Shown: in pieces, positions 56,201 through 64,000 of the stretch
How positions within the stretch are numbered: position 1 is the stretch's first letter
Layout of the letters: each line of letters opens with the position of its first letter
Source: Rhodanobacteraceae bacterium
Lineage (GTDB): Bacteria; Pseudomonadota; Gammaproteobacteria; Xanthomonadales; Rhodanobacteraceae
Direction: 5' to 3'
DNA length: 64,000 nt
NCBI GenBank assembly: GCA_030167125.1
Contig: CP126531.1
Span: 310,001-374,000 of the forward strand
The notes under the pieces: model-generated
Seen by the model: the letters and a program-made list of their open reading frames with translations, nothing else
Database searches by the model: none
Told to the model about the DNA's origin: nothing
Translations under genes and position numbers: made by a program

Positions 56201-56850
56201 CGGCGGTGTGTCCCATCAAGTCGCTTGACCCTGGGCGCTTGCCGGATGCGCCAATAGTCTGGATCGACATGCCTTGGGTCCAGACAACCAAGAACAAAAA
56301 GGATGGCGATACTTCACCGAGATGGAACAATTCGGACGAGCGCCTAGCTGTGCTCCATGCACTTGGACTGCTTTCATCGACTTCAACCAAAGAGCGCCCT
56401 TCGCTAGCGGTGCTCTCGCCATACACCCAACAAGTCAGATTGCTGGAAGAGGAGATTCAGCGTGCCGCTGGAAAGCAGCTCGCTAATCTAAAATCTTTCA
56501 GCAGGGCGGTGGATGGCACGCGCTACTCGCATACGGTTGATTCTTTCCAGGGTAATGAAGCGGATGCGGTGGTTATCTCTCTTGTTCGAAACAACTCGCA
56601 CGGTTCGATCAAGCGGGCACTTGGCTTCCTATCGAATCCGAGACGGATGAACGTGCTTCTTAGTCGTGCTCGGTGGCGTCTCGTCATCGTGGGCAGCCTC
56701 GCGTTCATGCAGTCGGCAGCTGCTATTGCAAAATCCCCCCAGGATGAAGATGAGGTCGCGTTCCTAAAGAAGCTCCTCGCCGTCGTAGCGGCTGAAGGGT
56801 CGAAGGCCAAGGTTGTGCCGTTCGCGACGCTGCGTGGGGGAAGCACATGA
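53263..56850 (+). CDS. mkoA: MkoA-like defence protein: kinase-homology domain fused to UPF1/DNA2-like helicase (Mokosh type I)
   Basis: A 1195-aa fusion. Residues about 40-300 have the layout of a Ser/Thr kinase: VLVKLWP (lysine strand), an EIWRNEML helix, LLHRNIDLWAVL in the catalytic loop position and FQLTGFEWS where DFG would stand. The catalytic Asp of HRD, the loop Lys and Asn, and DFG are replaced, so it is probably a pseudokinase. From about 640 there is an SF1 helicase of the COG1112/UPF1 group: FVQGPPGVGKTRL (about 652), VEEAAKATGGELL (about 818), GDHKQLAAFG (about 844), NHQHRMHPKL (about 945), DSFQGNEADAVVISLVR (about 1092) and MNVLLSRARWRLVIVGS (about 1128). It overlaps the PLD nuclease gene. 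ATG 53,263 has GGGAGG 8 bp upstream. Confidence 0.82.
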   Translation: MATLTLRDKIAEGFLEQYQLDRKHLQRADKTKGIPGLRTGKDQYGQPVLVKLWPKESTSSDADLREIWRNEMLQLHRIGGSPGAGDVIAELLNSGEDAQGFYLVLTTGRRRPLGSLSSGERRPDWLENPASASNKNLLWRNIKRLVQGLGALHGQGLLHRNIDLWAVLTDGGFEPDFQLTGFEWSIRLTGFQRNIRHPKGVAIQPGTESFLKDWEQLGELAVDLFGLNRKTVGNVAIANHSVATAFAAEEIKLLREMLRVLPVSRADADYFIERIDLILASLGARAAGKGGKYHLALLLGPQSALSRAIRKASGGEWIELDDLDTQIAFVRDDLSQSARAFSLKLAGQPGRFKMVLQGSKLTYHLEDAVVGVERTPTGWRAASCDMAETTGPQANHVIRDVRVNGLDIEVASAVGFAKRYRNNYATLSSWEGLRDQLSQSDERDDIEDLVRALWMAHLVECLFASADAFPVEMVARSQPAGKAAGEATLLLRARSDKDRETLSSALLLNDAPGKRLSAALTENDGVESGSWRLTELGQLGDRSPTDTEWRFVGETTAKDGSPAFEFVGDRTAPPLRKVFLVSTESLGRDSQLKRRLKYISALESHSELVRMISNPRSRVFKSDETIAADEAFLSLDESKQVALKTIIETLPVFFVQGPPGVGKTRLVRDLVRRRFKDDPSTRMLLSAQSNYAVDHLLHELEKVLSVEAEIPPLTIRCRAKDKRDESGKFDVGFQAKKIAEDFAKCKLVESVDEELGRRASLLAKSYEVSSASDEAPDRFSQRAFEGLVLRSANAVFATTNSADLERLVEERGQFDWTIVEEAAKATGGELLAPMLLSHRRLLIGDHKQLAAFGAEPMLRILQSPKSLRKALAAGDRFIGRAFRSPAMDDILAWIEGADLDEQEFADLCTEASRVLFLFEKFIETELERQSKEAPASKARPIAARLNHQHRMHPKLAELVSTVFYNGSLETDEKRRHYFETAVCPIKSLDPGRLPDAPIVWIDMPWVQTTKNKKDGDTSPRWNNSDERLAVLHALGLLSSTSTKERPSLAVLSPYTQQVRLLEEEIQRAAGKQLANLKSFSRAVDGTRYSHTVDSFQGNEADAVVISLVRNNSHGSIKRALGFLSNPRRMNVLLSRARWRLVIVGSLAFMQSAAAIAKSPQDEDEVAFLKKLLAVVAAEGSKAKVVPFATLRGGST

Positions 56851-58616
56851 GTATCGTTATAGTCGCGGTCCCGGTGTTCAAATATCGACTCAAGCTCCAC
56901 CTGGACAAGGGTCGCCCGTGGAGCGTTGTAGAGCATGTAATCCTCCAGGCACTAGGCTCCAAGCCGTGGACAATCGGCGCGCTCGAGGCATCATCAAGTC
57001 TGCCAAGAAGAGTCGTCATCGAGTCCGTCGTCAGGCTCATGCGCGCCGGATGGGTTGAATTCTCTTCTTCAAAGGAAGCGATGAGATTTGCGGCCACAGC
57101 GCTCGGGTTAGCTGTGGCACATGGAGCTGAACTTCCCCACGCCCCACGGAGACTCGTTCGGCCGGTGTCATTCGCGGTGGACTGCGTCTCTGGCACCGTT
57201 TTCGCAAATCGCGAATTACTTCTCCACGAGGACTACGTGGTCAAGGAGCGGGAGAAATCTGAGAAGATTATTCGATTGAACGTCGACCCTGACAAGATGG
57301 GATACGACGTCCAACAGGTGCATCGCGTGTTGTTGGAGGACGACGAGCGTTTCGTTGCCCTTGAATCCGTGGGAGGGCCTCCCTCTCAGCGAATTGCACT
57401 TGTCGCCGTTCGAGACGGGCAAGTGGTCGACGGCCTGCCCAATAGAGAGGTCACCGGGCTCCGGGCGAAGGTGATCGAAGCCGCGGGCCTGGCGATCGAT
57501 CCCGTCGCCGTTTCGAAGCCCGTAGACGAGAAGTCATCGCTCCGGTCAGACCGGGCCGCACCGGTGCGCCAAGTTCGATTCGCCAAGACCGACCTGATAT
57601 TGGACGCCGAGCGCCATGAAGCAATAATCAAGGACACCTTGTCTAGTGCGGTGTCTCGCGTATTCATCCACTCGACCTTCATCCGCGCGGACGTTGTGGA
57701 ACGCTTGTTGCCTGAACTCACCGAGGCAGTTCGGCGAGGCGTACGAATCGACATACTCTGGGGGCAGAGCGAAGATCTTGAAGAGGTCGCGACAAGCAGA
57801 CGGGCAATCGAGACGCTTCGTGCGAACCCGCAGGTCGCAGAAATGGGGGATGCGTTGAGGATCCATCCATTCTCGACCGGATCTCACGCAAAAATTCTGG
57901 TAGCCGACTCTCGAAAGGGTGGAGGATTTCTCGCCGTTATTGGGTCATGCAACTGGCTTACGTCTTCATTCAAAAGTTATGAGGCCTCCGTCGTTCTTCG
58001 GGATCCTCAGATCGTTGCCGACGTCGTTGGAGTGCTCGCCAATATCACTCATAGTCACAGCGGCATCTGGTCGGATGTTACCAACGAGTTGATGCGCTTG
58101 GCTGCCCAGATTGCTATGTTGCCGGCGTCAAAGGGGTCGAATGCAACTGCCTCCGTGGTGATTGGGGCTCATCACAATCGATTCGTTCTTGAAGCTCGAG
58201 ATTCTGCGAAGAGTCGAATTTTCGTAACTAGCCACCGCCTTGGGCCGGTCTCTGAGAGTGCAATCATCGCGCCGCTCGCAAGTGCAGCATCCGAAAACGC
58301 GATCAAAGGCAGCGTTTTTTTTGGTCGAAATACTGGTGCAGTTAAGTACAAAACACGCAAACGCATCATTGCGGAAGCCGCGTCCGATGGCGTGGTAGTC
58401 GAGGTTGTGGAGGCTCCTCGGCTGCACGCCAAGATTCTCGCCTGGGATTCCGACAGCTTGGTCATCACGAGTCTGAATTGGTTGTCAGCGGATCCAATGA
58501 GTTATGTAGAGCCATCCGAAGTTGGTATATTTCTTTGCGGAGTCGGGGTGGCTGACGCGGTGGTGGATGACTTCACAGGCGCCTGTGATGCCGCCGGAGC
58601 GATTGACACATCCTAG
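56847..58616 (+). CDS. mkoB: MkoB-like phospholipase-D-family nuclease (Mokosh type I)
   Basis: A 589-aa protein with two PLD half-sites: HAKILVADSRKGGG with FLAVIGSCNWLTSS (about residues 346-371) and HAKILAWDSDSLVITSLNWL (about 525-544). Each has the HxK...(D)...GS/TS-x-N pattern of PLD nucleases, and the two would form one active site. The N-terminal part (about 1-160) is a small winged-helix-like region (HVILQALGSKPWTIGALEAS, ESVVRLMRAGWVEF). It begins with ATGA overlap on the helicase gene, so the proteins are made together. In Mokosh, described as anti-phage, this nuclease partners with the kinase-helicase protein. Confidence 0.82.
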   Translation: MSIVIVAVPVFKYRLKLHLDKGRPWSVVEHVILQALGSKPWTIGALEASSSLPRRVVIESVVRLMRAGWVEFSSSKEAMRFAATALGLAVAHGAELPHAPRRLVRPVSFAVDCVSGTVFANRELLLHEDYVVKEREKSEKIIRLNVDPDKMGYDVQQVHRVLLEDDERFVALESVGGPPSQRIALVAVRDGQVVDGLPNREVTGLRAKVIEAAGLAIDPVAVSKPVDEKSSLRSDRAAPVRQVRFAKTDLILDAERHEAIIKDTLSSAVSRVFIHSTFIRADVVERLLPELTEAVRRGVRIDILWGQSEDLEEVATSRRAIETLRANPQVAEMGDALRIHPFSTGSHAKILVADSRKGGGFLAVIGSCNWLTSSFKSYEASVVLRDPQIVADVVGVLANITHSHSGIWSDVTNELMRLAAQIAMLPASKGSNATASVVIGAHHNRFVLEARDSAKSRIFVTSHRLGPVSESAIIAPLASAASENAIKGSVFFGRNTGAVKYKTRKRIIAEAASDGVVVEVVEAPRLHAKILAWDSDSLVITSLNWLSADPMSYVEPSEVGIFLCGVGVADAVVDDFTGACDAAGAIDTS

Positions 58617-58947
58617 TGTTAGTCGGAGGTGCCAGACAATCTACTAGGATGGATGTAGTACGCGCGATCTATCGCGAACCGCCGTCCATAGCGTGCCTGA
58701 GTTCCCTGGTGCCAGCGCAGAGTCGCGGACGGGACGAGGGTGAGCTCCTGGCAACAGGTGACACTACAGCCATGTGCAAGCCCAATGGCAGCGTTACCTT
58801 GCGCCGGGCGCGGAGCCGGGCGTCTCGGCACCTGAGAACTTTGCCGATACACTTGCGGCGAAATACGAGCGCACGCCTTTGGCGCCTGAAGGTGACTGCG
58901 CACGTGCGTGACCGCTTGGGTCGATACACAGAACATCGGGATGATAG
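58617..58947. other. Intergenic stretch between the nuclease and the HEPN gene
   Basis: About 330 bp with no supported gene. ORFs across it are Arg-rich in frames that conflict with the flanking genes. The length suggests that the HEPN gene has its own promoter and is a separate transcription unit from the Mokosh-like pair. No repeat or strong hairpin stands out. Confidence 0.5.
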
Positions 58948-60360
58948 ATGGCAACGAAGCTCCAAGTCCCTGATGGGATATTGGATCCTATTCGGAAAGA
59001 TGTTTTCGAAGGCAAGTTCACATTGAGCCTGCCCCGCTGCGAGCTGCGCCAATGCGGCACGGAGACACCGCTTACCCTTTCGGGCGCAGGGTTCGTCGAT
59101 CAGGGGGCAGATGGTGGTCTTACGTTGCGGATGTTCGTCACCGAGAAATATGACGTACGAGAGGGGATGAACAGGTTGGGGTTCGGAGCGCTCACTTCCG
59201 GGGTGCTCATCCCGACCAGCGCGTACTACGACATCAGCGGCAGAGCGCAGAATTTTGCCACTTGGCGCGCGGAGCACCAGTCCGTCGATCCGAGTTTCGG
59301 TGTCGGCACCGAGATTCGCGTGTCACTGTCCCACATGGACAAGGTCGATACGCTTTCGAAGCCGGCAGCGCTCAAGGTCAAGCAGTGGTTTATTCCCGGC
59401 GAGTTCAAGCTTCCGTGGCACGTGGTGACTCGGACCGAACGTAGCTTGAGTCGAGATCGTTTTGAGTCCGGTGATGACGAGTTCGCATGGGTGATCAAGA
59501 AGAGTGATGGCGGCATGGATGTCCAGTTCACGGTAAAAAATGGCCAAGAGCTGGAGCCCCACGCTACACGTTTCATGCAGGCCTTGGAAATGCTCGTCGG
59601 ACGTTCGCTCCGCCCCCTGCTCACGAGCACGGTAAGCGGCAACGAGCGCCTCACACGTGTTCATCGACGACCGATGCCGGAAAGGTCAAGTCTCGTGCCG
59701 CCAGTTGAGTTGGGTCACTTCGAGCCCGGCGATGCGCACCGGTTCTTGTCGTGCTGCCTACACCGAGCCGAACGGCCGCCGACGATGGGGGATCAACTTC
59801 TTTTGCTGTACAGGTTTTGGTGGCGAATCCTGCGCTCGTATCAAAGTGACATTGAAAACAGTTCGTTGGTGTTGTCGGTTGCCATCGAAGGAGTACTACA
59901 GGCTTTGTTCCTTTCGGAACACGACGCGGATGCGGAGTTTTGCCGTCTGGTGGGTGCTGCGGAACCTGCGATTGAACGTTTGGACATTGACGAGCGCGTT
60001 CGCTCTTCGCTCTTCAGGAGCTTAGACCACTCCATCGCGCCGAAGCCGCAGGAAGCGATGCGGCGCCTTAGAGAGCAATGCGTGCTCGCGGACGCTCACA
60101 TCAAGGCTTGGGGGGAATTGCGCCATAAAGGGGCTCACGGCGCCATGCTGGAGGATGACCTGGAGAAATACCAGAATCATCTCGATCGTTATCACTGTTG
60201 CCTGGATCTGTTCTACCGTATTTTGTTCACAGCAGTTGGCTACAGGGGTGGGTCTATTGACTACAGCACGAGAGGCTGGCCACCATCCACGTTCCCACCA
60301 GGCGATGAGGTCAAAGTCGCTTCACCGCCTAGTGCGGTGGCGGAGTCGAAGTCGGCGTGA
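58948..60360 (+). CDS. Probable HEPN-domain abortive-infection RNase (ApeA-like layout)
   Basis: A 470-aa protein. The first 250 residues form a beta-rich part (VFEGKFTLSLPRCELRQCG, LTLRMFVTEKYDV, FAWVIKKSDGGMDVQFTV), and from about residue 285 it is alpha-helical (DQLLLLYRFWWRILRSYQSD, SLVLSVAIEGVLQALFL). Near the end is AWGELRHKGAHGAML, with R392 and H397 as the R-x4-H catalytic motif of HEPN ribonucleases, in the context of WxxLRxxxAHG seen in ApeA-type and RloC-type HEPN domains. ApeA-like proteins have an N-terminal beta domain and C-terminal HEPN, which fits. The exact family is my inference. Confidence 0.72.
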   Translation: MATKLQVPDGILDPIRKDVFEGKFTLSLPRCELRQCGTETPLTLSGAGFVDQGADGGLTLRMFVTEKYDVREGMNRLGFGALTSGVLIPTSAYYDISGRAQNFATWRAEHQSVDPSFGVGTEIRVSLSHMDKVDTLSKPAALKVKQWFIPGEFKLPWHVVTRTERSLSRDRFESGDDEFAWVIKKSDGGMDVQFTVKNGQELEPHATRFMQALEMLVGRSLRPLLTSTVSGNERLTRVHRRPMPERSSLVPPVELGHFEPGDAHRFLSCCLHRAERPPTMGDQLLLLYRFWWRILRSYQSDIENSSLVLSVAIEGVLQALFLSEHDADAEFCRLVGAAEPAIERLDIDERVRSSLFRSLDHSIAPKPQEAMRRLREQCVLADAHIKAWGELRHKGAHGAMLEDDLEKYQNHLDRYHCCLDLFYRILFTAVGYRGGSIDYSTRGWPPSTFPPGDEVKVASPPSAVAESKSA

Positions 60361-60423
60361 TACCGGGCAGTACACTACTGGGATAGTACCGAATCGCACT
60401 GACGTTGTAGGGGAATCCCACAC

Positions 60424-62031
60424 ATGCCCGTACTGGACTGGATCGGCAAGCCGGCCGTCGTCAAACATCATCGTGACGTGCCATATCGCCTGCTGGAGCC
60501 CGTGCCGGAACTAGGCTGCGGCGATGCTGGCAGCGGAAATCTGATCGTCCATGGTGACAACCTCCTGGCGCTGAAGGCCCTGCTGCCGCGCTACGCCGGG
60601 CAGGTGAAGTGCATCTACATCGATCCGCCCTACAACACCGGCAACGAGGGGTGGGCGTACAACGACAACGTCAACAGCCCGGAGATCCGCAAATGGTTGG
60701 GCGAAGTGGTGGGCAAGGAAGGCGAGACGCTGGATCGCCACGACCGCTGGCTGTGCATGATGTATCCGCGCCTGGTGCTGCTGAAGCAATTCCTGCGCGA
60801 GGATGGCGCCATCTTCGTATCCATCGACGACAACGAAGTAGCGTCATTGCGCAAGGTGATGGATGAGATATTCGGCGCAGGCAACTTTGTTGCGACAGTC
60901 CTGTGGCAAAAGGTCTATTCGCCAAAGAATTCAGCTCGGCACTTCTCTGAAGATCACGACTACGTCGTTGTCTATGCTTACCACGCGGACACATGGGTTC
61001 CGAATCTTGTGCAGCGGAGCGAGGATCAAGATCGCGCGTATAGGAACCGCGACAATGACCCTCGCGGTCCATGGAAGACGAGCGACCTGTCGGCGCGTAA
61101 TTTCTACGGCGACGGCAACTATCCGATCACGTGTCCCTCCGGTCGCGTCATCGAGGGGCCGCCACGTGGTCGGTATTGGACGATTTCGCAGGCCAAGTTC
61201 GACCAGTTGAATCAGGACAACCGAATTTGGTGGGGGCAACGGGGCGACGCGATACCACAATTGAAGCGATTTCTGTCCGATGTGAAGCAAGGTGTCGTGC
61301 CACAAACAATGTGGTTCTACGGCGAGGTTGGGCATACGCAAGAAGCAAAGAAGGAGCTAGTTTCCATAGTCCCCTTCGACACTTCTGATGACGTATTTGT
61401 CACCCCAAAACCGTCGCGCCTGATTCAACGCATCCTGCAAATTGCTACCGACAACGACTCGTTGGTGCTCGACAGCTTCGCCGGCTCCGGCACCACCGGC
61501 CACGCAGTGCTGAAGCAGAACGCCGAGGACGGTGGTCGCCGCCGCTTCATCCTCGTGGAGGTGGATCCGAAGATCGCGCGCAACGTCACCTCCGAGCGCG
61601 TGCGCCGCGTCGCGCACGGTTACACCAACGGCAAGGGTGAAACGGTCGAGGGGTTGGGCGGCGGTTTCCAGTTCTGCAAGCTGTCCGACGAGCCGTTGTT
61701 CACCGCTGAAGGCCAGGTGCGAGAAGACGTAACTTATCCGCAGCTCGCGGAATTCGTGTGGTTCGTGGAGACAGGATCGGGCTTCGCAGGCAATGCCCGC
61801 TCGCCGATGATCGGCGTGCATGAAAGCCGCGCGGTGTACCTGCTGTACAACGGCATCCTCAAGGACAAGTCCGTAGCCGGCGGCAACGTGCTCACCTCCG
61901 CCGTCCTCGACGTGCTGCCTCCGTTCGACGGTCCGCGCGTGATCTACGCTGCCGCCTGCCGGCTGGGCGCGGCGCGGCTTGTGCGCGAGGACATCGTGTT
62001 CAAGCAGACCCCGTACGCGCTGGAGGGATGA
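60424..62031 (+). CDS. Type III restriction-modification system, DNA methyltransferase subunit (Mod 2)
   Basis: A 535-aa beta-class methyltransferase. Motif IV is YIDPPYNTGNEGWAYND (about residues 65-81) and motif I is DSFAGSGTTGHAVLKQ (about 350-365), with the target-recognition region in between. That region (about 155-343) is lower in GC than the flanks and quite unlike Mod 1, so the two systems should recognise different sites. The N-terminal (GDNLLALKALLPRYAGQVKCIYIDPPYN) and C-terminal thirds match Mod 1 closely. It lies 2 bp before res 2. No repeat insert is present here. Confidence 0.93.
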   Translation: MPVLDWIGKPAVVKHHRDVPYRLLEPVPELGCGDAGSGNLIVHGDNLLALKALLPRYAGQVKCIYIDPPYNTGNEGWAYNDNVNSPEIRKWLGEVVGKEGETLDRHDRWLCMMYPRLVLLKQFLREDGAIFVSIDDNEVASLRKVMDEIFGAGNFVATVLWQKVYSPKNSARHFSEDHDYVVVYAYHADTWVPNLVQRSEDQDRAYRNRDNDPRGPWKTSDLSARNFYGDGNYPITCPSGRVIEGPPRGRYWTISQAKFDQLNQDNRIWWGQRGDAIPQLKRFLSDVKQGVVPQTMWFYGEVGHTQEAKKELVSIVPFDTSDDVFVTPKPSRLIQRILQIATDNDSLVLDSFAGSGTTGHAVLKQNAEDGGRRRFILVEVDPKIARNVTSERVRRVAHGYTNGKGETVEGLGGGFQFCKLSDEPLFTAEGQVREDVTYPQLAEFVWFVETGSGFAGNARSPMIGVHESRAVYLLYNGILKDKSVAGGNVLTSAVLDVLPPFDGPRVIYAAACRLGAARLVREDIVFKQTPYALEG

Positions 62032-62033
62032 GA

Positions 62034-64000
62034 ATGGCGACTTACCTCCCCAAGGAATACCAGCGATCCGTATTGGACAGCGTGCAGAAATATTTCCGCA
62101 CGGTGCAGTCCATCGGCAATGCGGACAGCGCGTTCTACAACGCCACGCTTGAGCTATGGAACCGCGGCATCGCCTATCACCCGATCGACGGCTTCGACAC
62201 GGCGATGCCTTATTTCTGCTTGCGCGTGCCGACCGGCGGAGGCAAAACCTGGCTGGCGGCGAAAAGCGTGGCGCTGGTCAACGCCGAGCTGTTGCGCACT
62301 GAATTCAGCGTGATTCTGTGGCTGGTGCCCTCCAACACCATCCGCGAGCAGACCTCGCGCGCGCTGCGCGATCGCGAGCACCCATATCACGCGGCTTTGC
62401 GCGAGAGCGGCCCGATTACCGTGCTGTCGCTGGACGAGGCCAAGAGCGTCACCCGCGCCACGCTGGAATCGACCACCACAGTGATCGTTTCCACCGTGCA
62501 AGCGTTCCGGCGCGAGAACACCGAAGGCCTGAAGGTGTTCGAATCGAACGGCGCGCTGATGTCGCATTTCGAGCATCTGGACCATGTCCAGACTGCGGAA
62601 CTGCAGCGCGATGAGAATGGTGCGGTGGTGTGCTCGCTCGCCAACGTGTTGCGCCTGCGCCGTCCGTTCTTGATCGTAGACGAAGCCCACAACAGCCGTA
62701 CACCGCTGTCGTTCGCCACCTTCGCGCAGTTCCGGCCCAGCGGGATCATGGAGTTGACCGCCACGCCGGATACCGAGAGCACGCCCAGCAATGTGCTGCA
62801 CAGCGTGTCGGCGGCGGAACTGAAAACCGAGAACATGATCAAATTGCCGATCCGCCTCGAAACCGAAGGCGACTGGCAGGAGTGCTTGGCCGACGCGATC
62901 GACTGCCGTGGCCAGTTGCAGGCCGCCGCGGAAACCGAACGCCGGCACGGTGCGGCATACCTGCGGCCGATCGTGCTGATCCAAGCCGAGCCGCGACGCA
63001 AGGACATTGAAACGCGCGACGTGGATGCAGTGAAGCGAGCGCTCGTCGAAAACCACAACATTCCCGAAGACGAAATCGTCATCGCCACCGGCGAAACGCG
63101 TGGCCTGGAAGCGATTGAAAAGGAATACGCAGCGGGCGTCGCCGACGAGCGTTGTCCGGTGAAGTACGTAATCACCCAGCAGGCGCTGGCGGAAGGCTGG
63201 GATTGCCCGAGCGCGTATGTGCTGGTGAGCATGGCCGAACTGCGTTCATCGACGGCGGTCGAGCAGTTGCTGGGTCGCATCCTGCGCCAGCCGCAGGCGC
63301 AGGCGCGTACGTCGGCGCTGTTGAATCAGTCGTACGCGTTCGTGGTATCGCGTGACTTCGGTCAGACCGCAAGCGCGCTGCGCGACCGGCTGGTCGATGG
63401 CGCGGGTTTCGAGCGGCGCGAGGTCGGCGACTTCGTGGCGGCGCGCAAGGACGAACAGGCCCGGCTGGATTTGTCGGCGCGGCCCGGCAAGGTGGTGGTA
63501 ACGCCGGTGAGCGTGGAGTTGCCGGAAGCGCCCGATTTGCGCGATTTGCCCAAGCCCGTGCGCGACAAGCTGGAGTGGGACAGGAAGGCCAGCACGCTCA
63601 CGATCACGGTGCCGCTTACGGACGACGAAACTGCGACCGTGCAGGCGAGTGTCACTCAGCCGGAAGCCAAAAAGGCCATCGAGGCTGCGGCCGAGAGGTG
63701 TCGTGCGTCGGTCGAGATGTTCCAGACGCCAGCCGAACGCGGCGAAATACTGTCGGTGCCGCAGATGGCGCTGCGCGTGCAGGGCGAGCTGCAGCTTTTC
63801 GACGATCCCGAAGCGCTGGATTATCCGTGGGAGCTGTCGCCTTACGACGCCGATCCCACCAAGCCGCAGATCGAGGCGCTGGACGGCAACCGCATTGGCG
63901 AAGGCGGTGAAATCGACGTCGATTCCGAATCCGGCAGGGTCACCACACGCTTTATCGCCGAGCTGCAGCGCGACCTTGGGTTGAGTTACCGGCCCGAGCA
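62034..64000 (+). CDS. Type III restriction endonuclease subunit (Res 2), 3' end outside window
   Basis: The first 655 codons of a Res helicase-nuclease, open to the window end. Visible motifs: YFCLRVPTGGGKTWLAAKSV (Walker A, about residues 60-79), FLIVDEAHNSRTPL (Walker B, about 212-225), GIMELTATPDTES (motif III), LAEGWDCPSAYVLVS (motif V, about 384) and STAVEQLLGRILRQPQ (motif VI, about 405-420). The first 25 residues (MATYLPKEYQRSVLDSVQKYF) match the family start. The C-terminal PD-(D/E)xK nuclease would follow beyond 64,000. It is a paralogue of Res 1, though more diverged than the Mod pair's shared ends. Confidence 0.92.
   Translation, partial: MATYLPKEYQRSVLDSVQKYFRTVQSIGNADSAFYNATLELWNRGIAYHPIDGFDTAMPYFCLRVPTGGGKTWLAAKSVALVNAELLRTEFSVILWLVPSNTIREQTSRALRDREHPYHAALRESGPITVLSLDEAKSVTRATLESTTTVIVSTVQAFRRENTEGLKVFESNGALMSHFEHLDHVQTAELQRDENGAVVCSLANVLRLRRPFLIVDEAHNSRTPLSFATFAQFRPSGIMELTATPDTESTPSNVLHSVSAAELKTENMIKLPIRLETEGDWQECLADAIDCRGQLQAAAETERRHGAAYLRPIVLIQAEPRRKDIETRDVDAVKRALVENHNIPEDEIVIATGETRGLEAIEKEYAAGVADERCPVKYVITQQALAEGWDCPSAYVLVSMAELRSSTAVEQLLGRILRQPQAQARTSALLNQSYAFVVSRDFGQTASALRDRLVDGAGFERREVGDFVAARKDEQARLDLSARPGKVVVTPVSVELPEAPDLRDLPKPVRDKLEWDRKASTLTITVPLTDDETATVQASVTQPEAKKAIEAAAERCRASVEMFQTPAERGEILSVPQMALRVQGELQLFDDPEALDYPWELSPYDADPTKPQIEALDGNRIGEGGEIDVDSESGRVTTRFIAELQRDLGLSYRPE

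Noticed and set aside
53263..58616. DISARM-type system as an alternative explanation of helicase plus PLD nuclease
   Set aside because: DISARM also has a DUF1998 protein and a methyltransferase core set, and its helicase is not fused to a kinase-like domain. The kinase-homology/UPF1 fusion fits Mokosh better.
58616..59026. 136-codon ORF overlapping the HEPN gene start
   Set aside because: Arg/Ser-rich, overlaps the better-supported HEPN gene in a different frame, and has no ribosome site.
46120..64000. Right end (attR) of the tRNA-Lys element
   Set aside because: I looked for a second copy of the tRNA 3' end and did not find one, so the element is presumed to extend past the window.

Overview
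The window is high-GC bacterial chromosome, most likely a gammaproteobacterium of the Xanthomonadales (Rhodanobacteraceae or Lysobacteraceae). The case rests on the run ruvC-ruvA-kup...ruvB-ybgC-tolQ-tolR-tolA-tolB-pal-cpoB-queC, on birA followed by a type III pantothenate kinase and a SPOR protein, on the PhoP/PhoQ-type pair preceded by a small secreted protein, and on the REP-like repeats between genes. Placement below order level is inference.

Region 1 (1-15,324) is core genome: mreB-mreC-mreD (minus strand), a PfkB kinase, a hemolysin-III membrane protein, a polysaccharide deacetylase, a DUF885 protein, a DUF3298-type lipoprotein, dusA, a two-component system, birA-coaX, a SPOR protein and tRNA-Thr(TGT). 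Region 2 (15,410-21,836) looks accessory. A type III restriction-modification pair (mod/res) begins 85 bp after tRNA-Thr. It is followed by a one-domain protein resembling part of the DNA sliding clamp, an HD hydrolase, a CYTH protein and an Hpt protein. Region 3 (21,907-45,957) is core again: arginase, a PAS/GGDEF diguanylate cyclase, aspS, yebC, ruvC, ruvA, two tandem kup genes, a histone-like DUF6496 protein, a CadC-like regulator, an ECF sigma/anti-sigma/PDZ trio, ruvB, the complete tol-pal cluster and queC.

Region 4 (46,120 to the window end) is a mobile element next to tRNA-Lys(TTT). It has a P4-type integrase, an AlpA-like regulator, ParA/ParB, a MobC-like protein, a short MOB relaxase and candidate oriT and parS sites. 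I interpret it as an integrative mobilizable element; its distal end is not in the window. Its cargo is a defence cluster: a kinase-homology/UPF1-like helicase fusion (1195 aa) overlapped by a phospholipase-D-type nuclease, which together match the architecture of Mokosh type I; a protein with a C-terminal HEPN ribonuclease motif; and a second type III restriction-modification system cut by the window edge.

The most interesting points are the Mokosh-like operon, whose kinase domain appears to have lost its catalytic residues, and the adjacent HEPN gene of ApeA-like design. Others are the stand-alone sliding-clamp-like domain beside a restriction system, and a REP-type repeat that has become an in-frame 14-residue insert in one methyltransferase. 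There are also heptanucleotide tandem repeats at the mreC end and upstream of ruvC, and inverted repeats that suggest the integrase arm sites, oriT and parS of the element.
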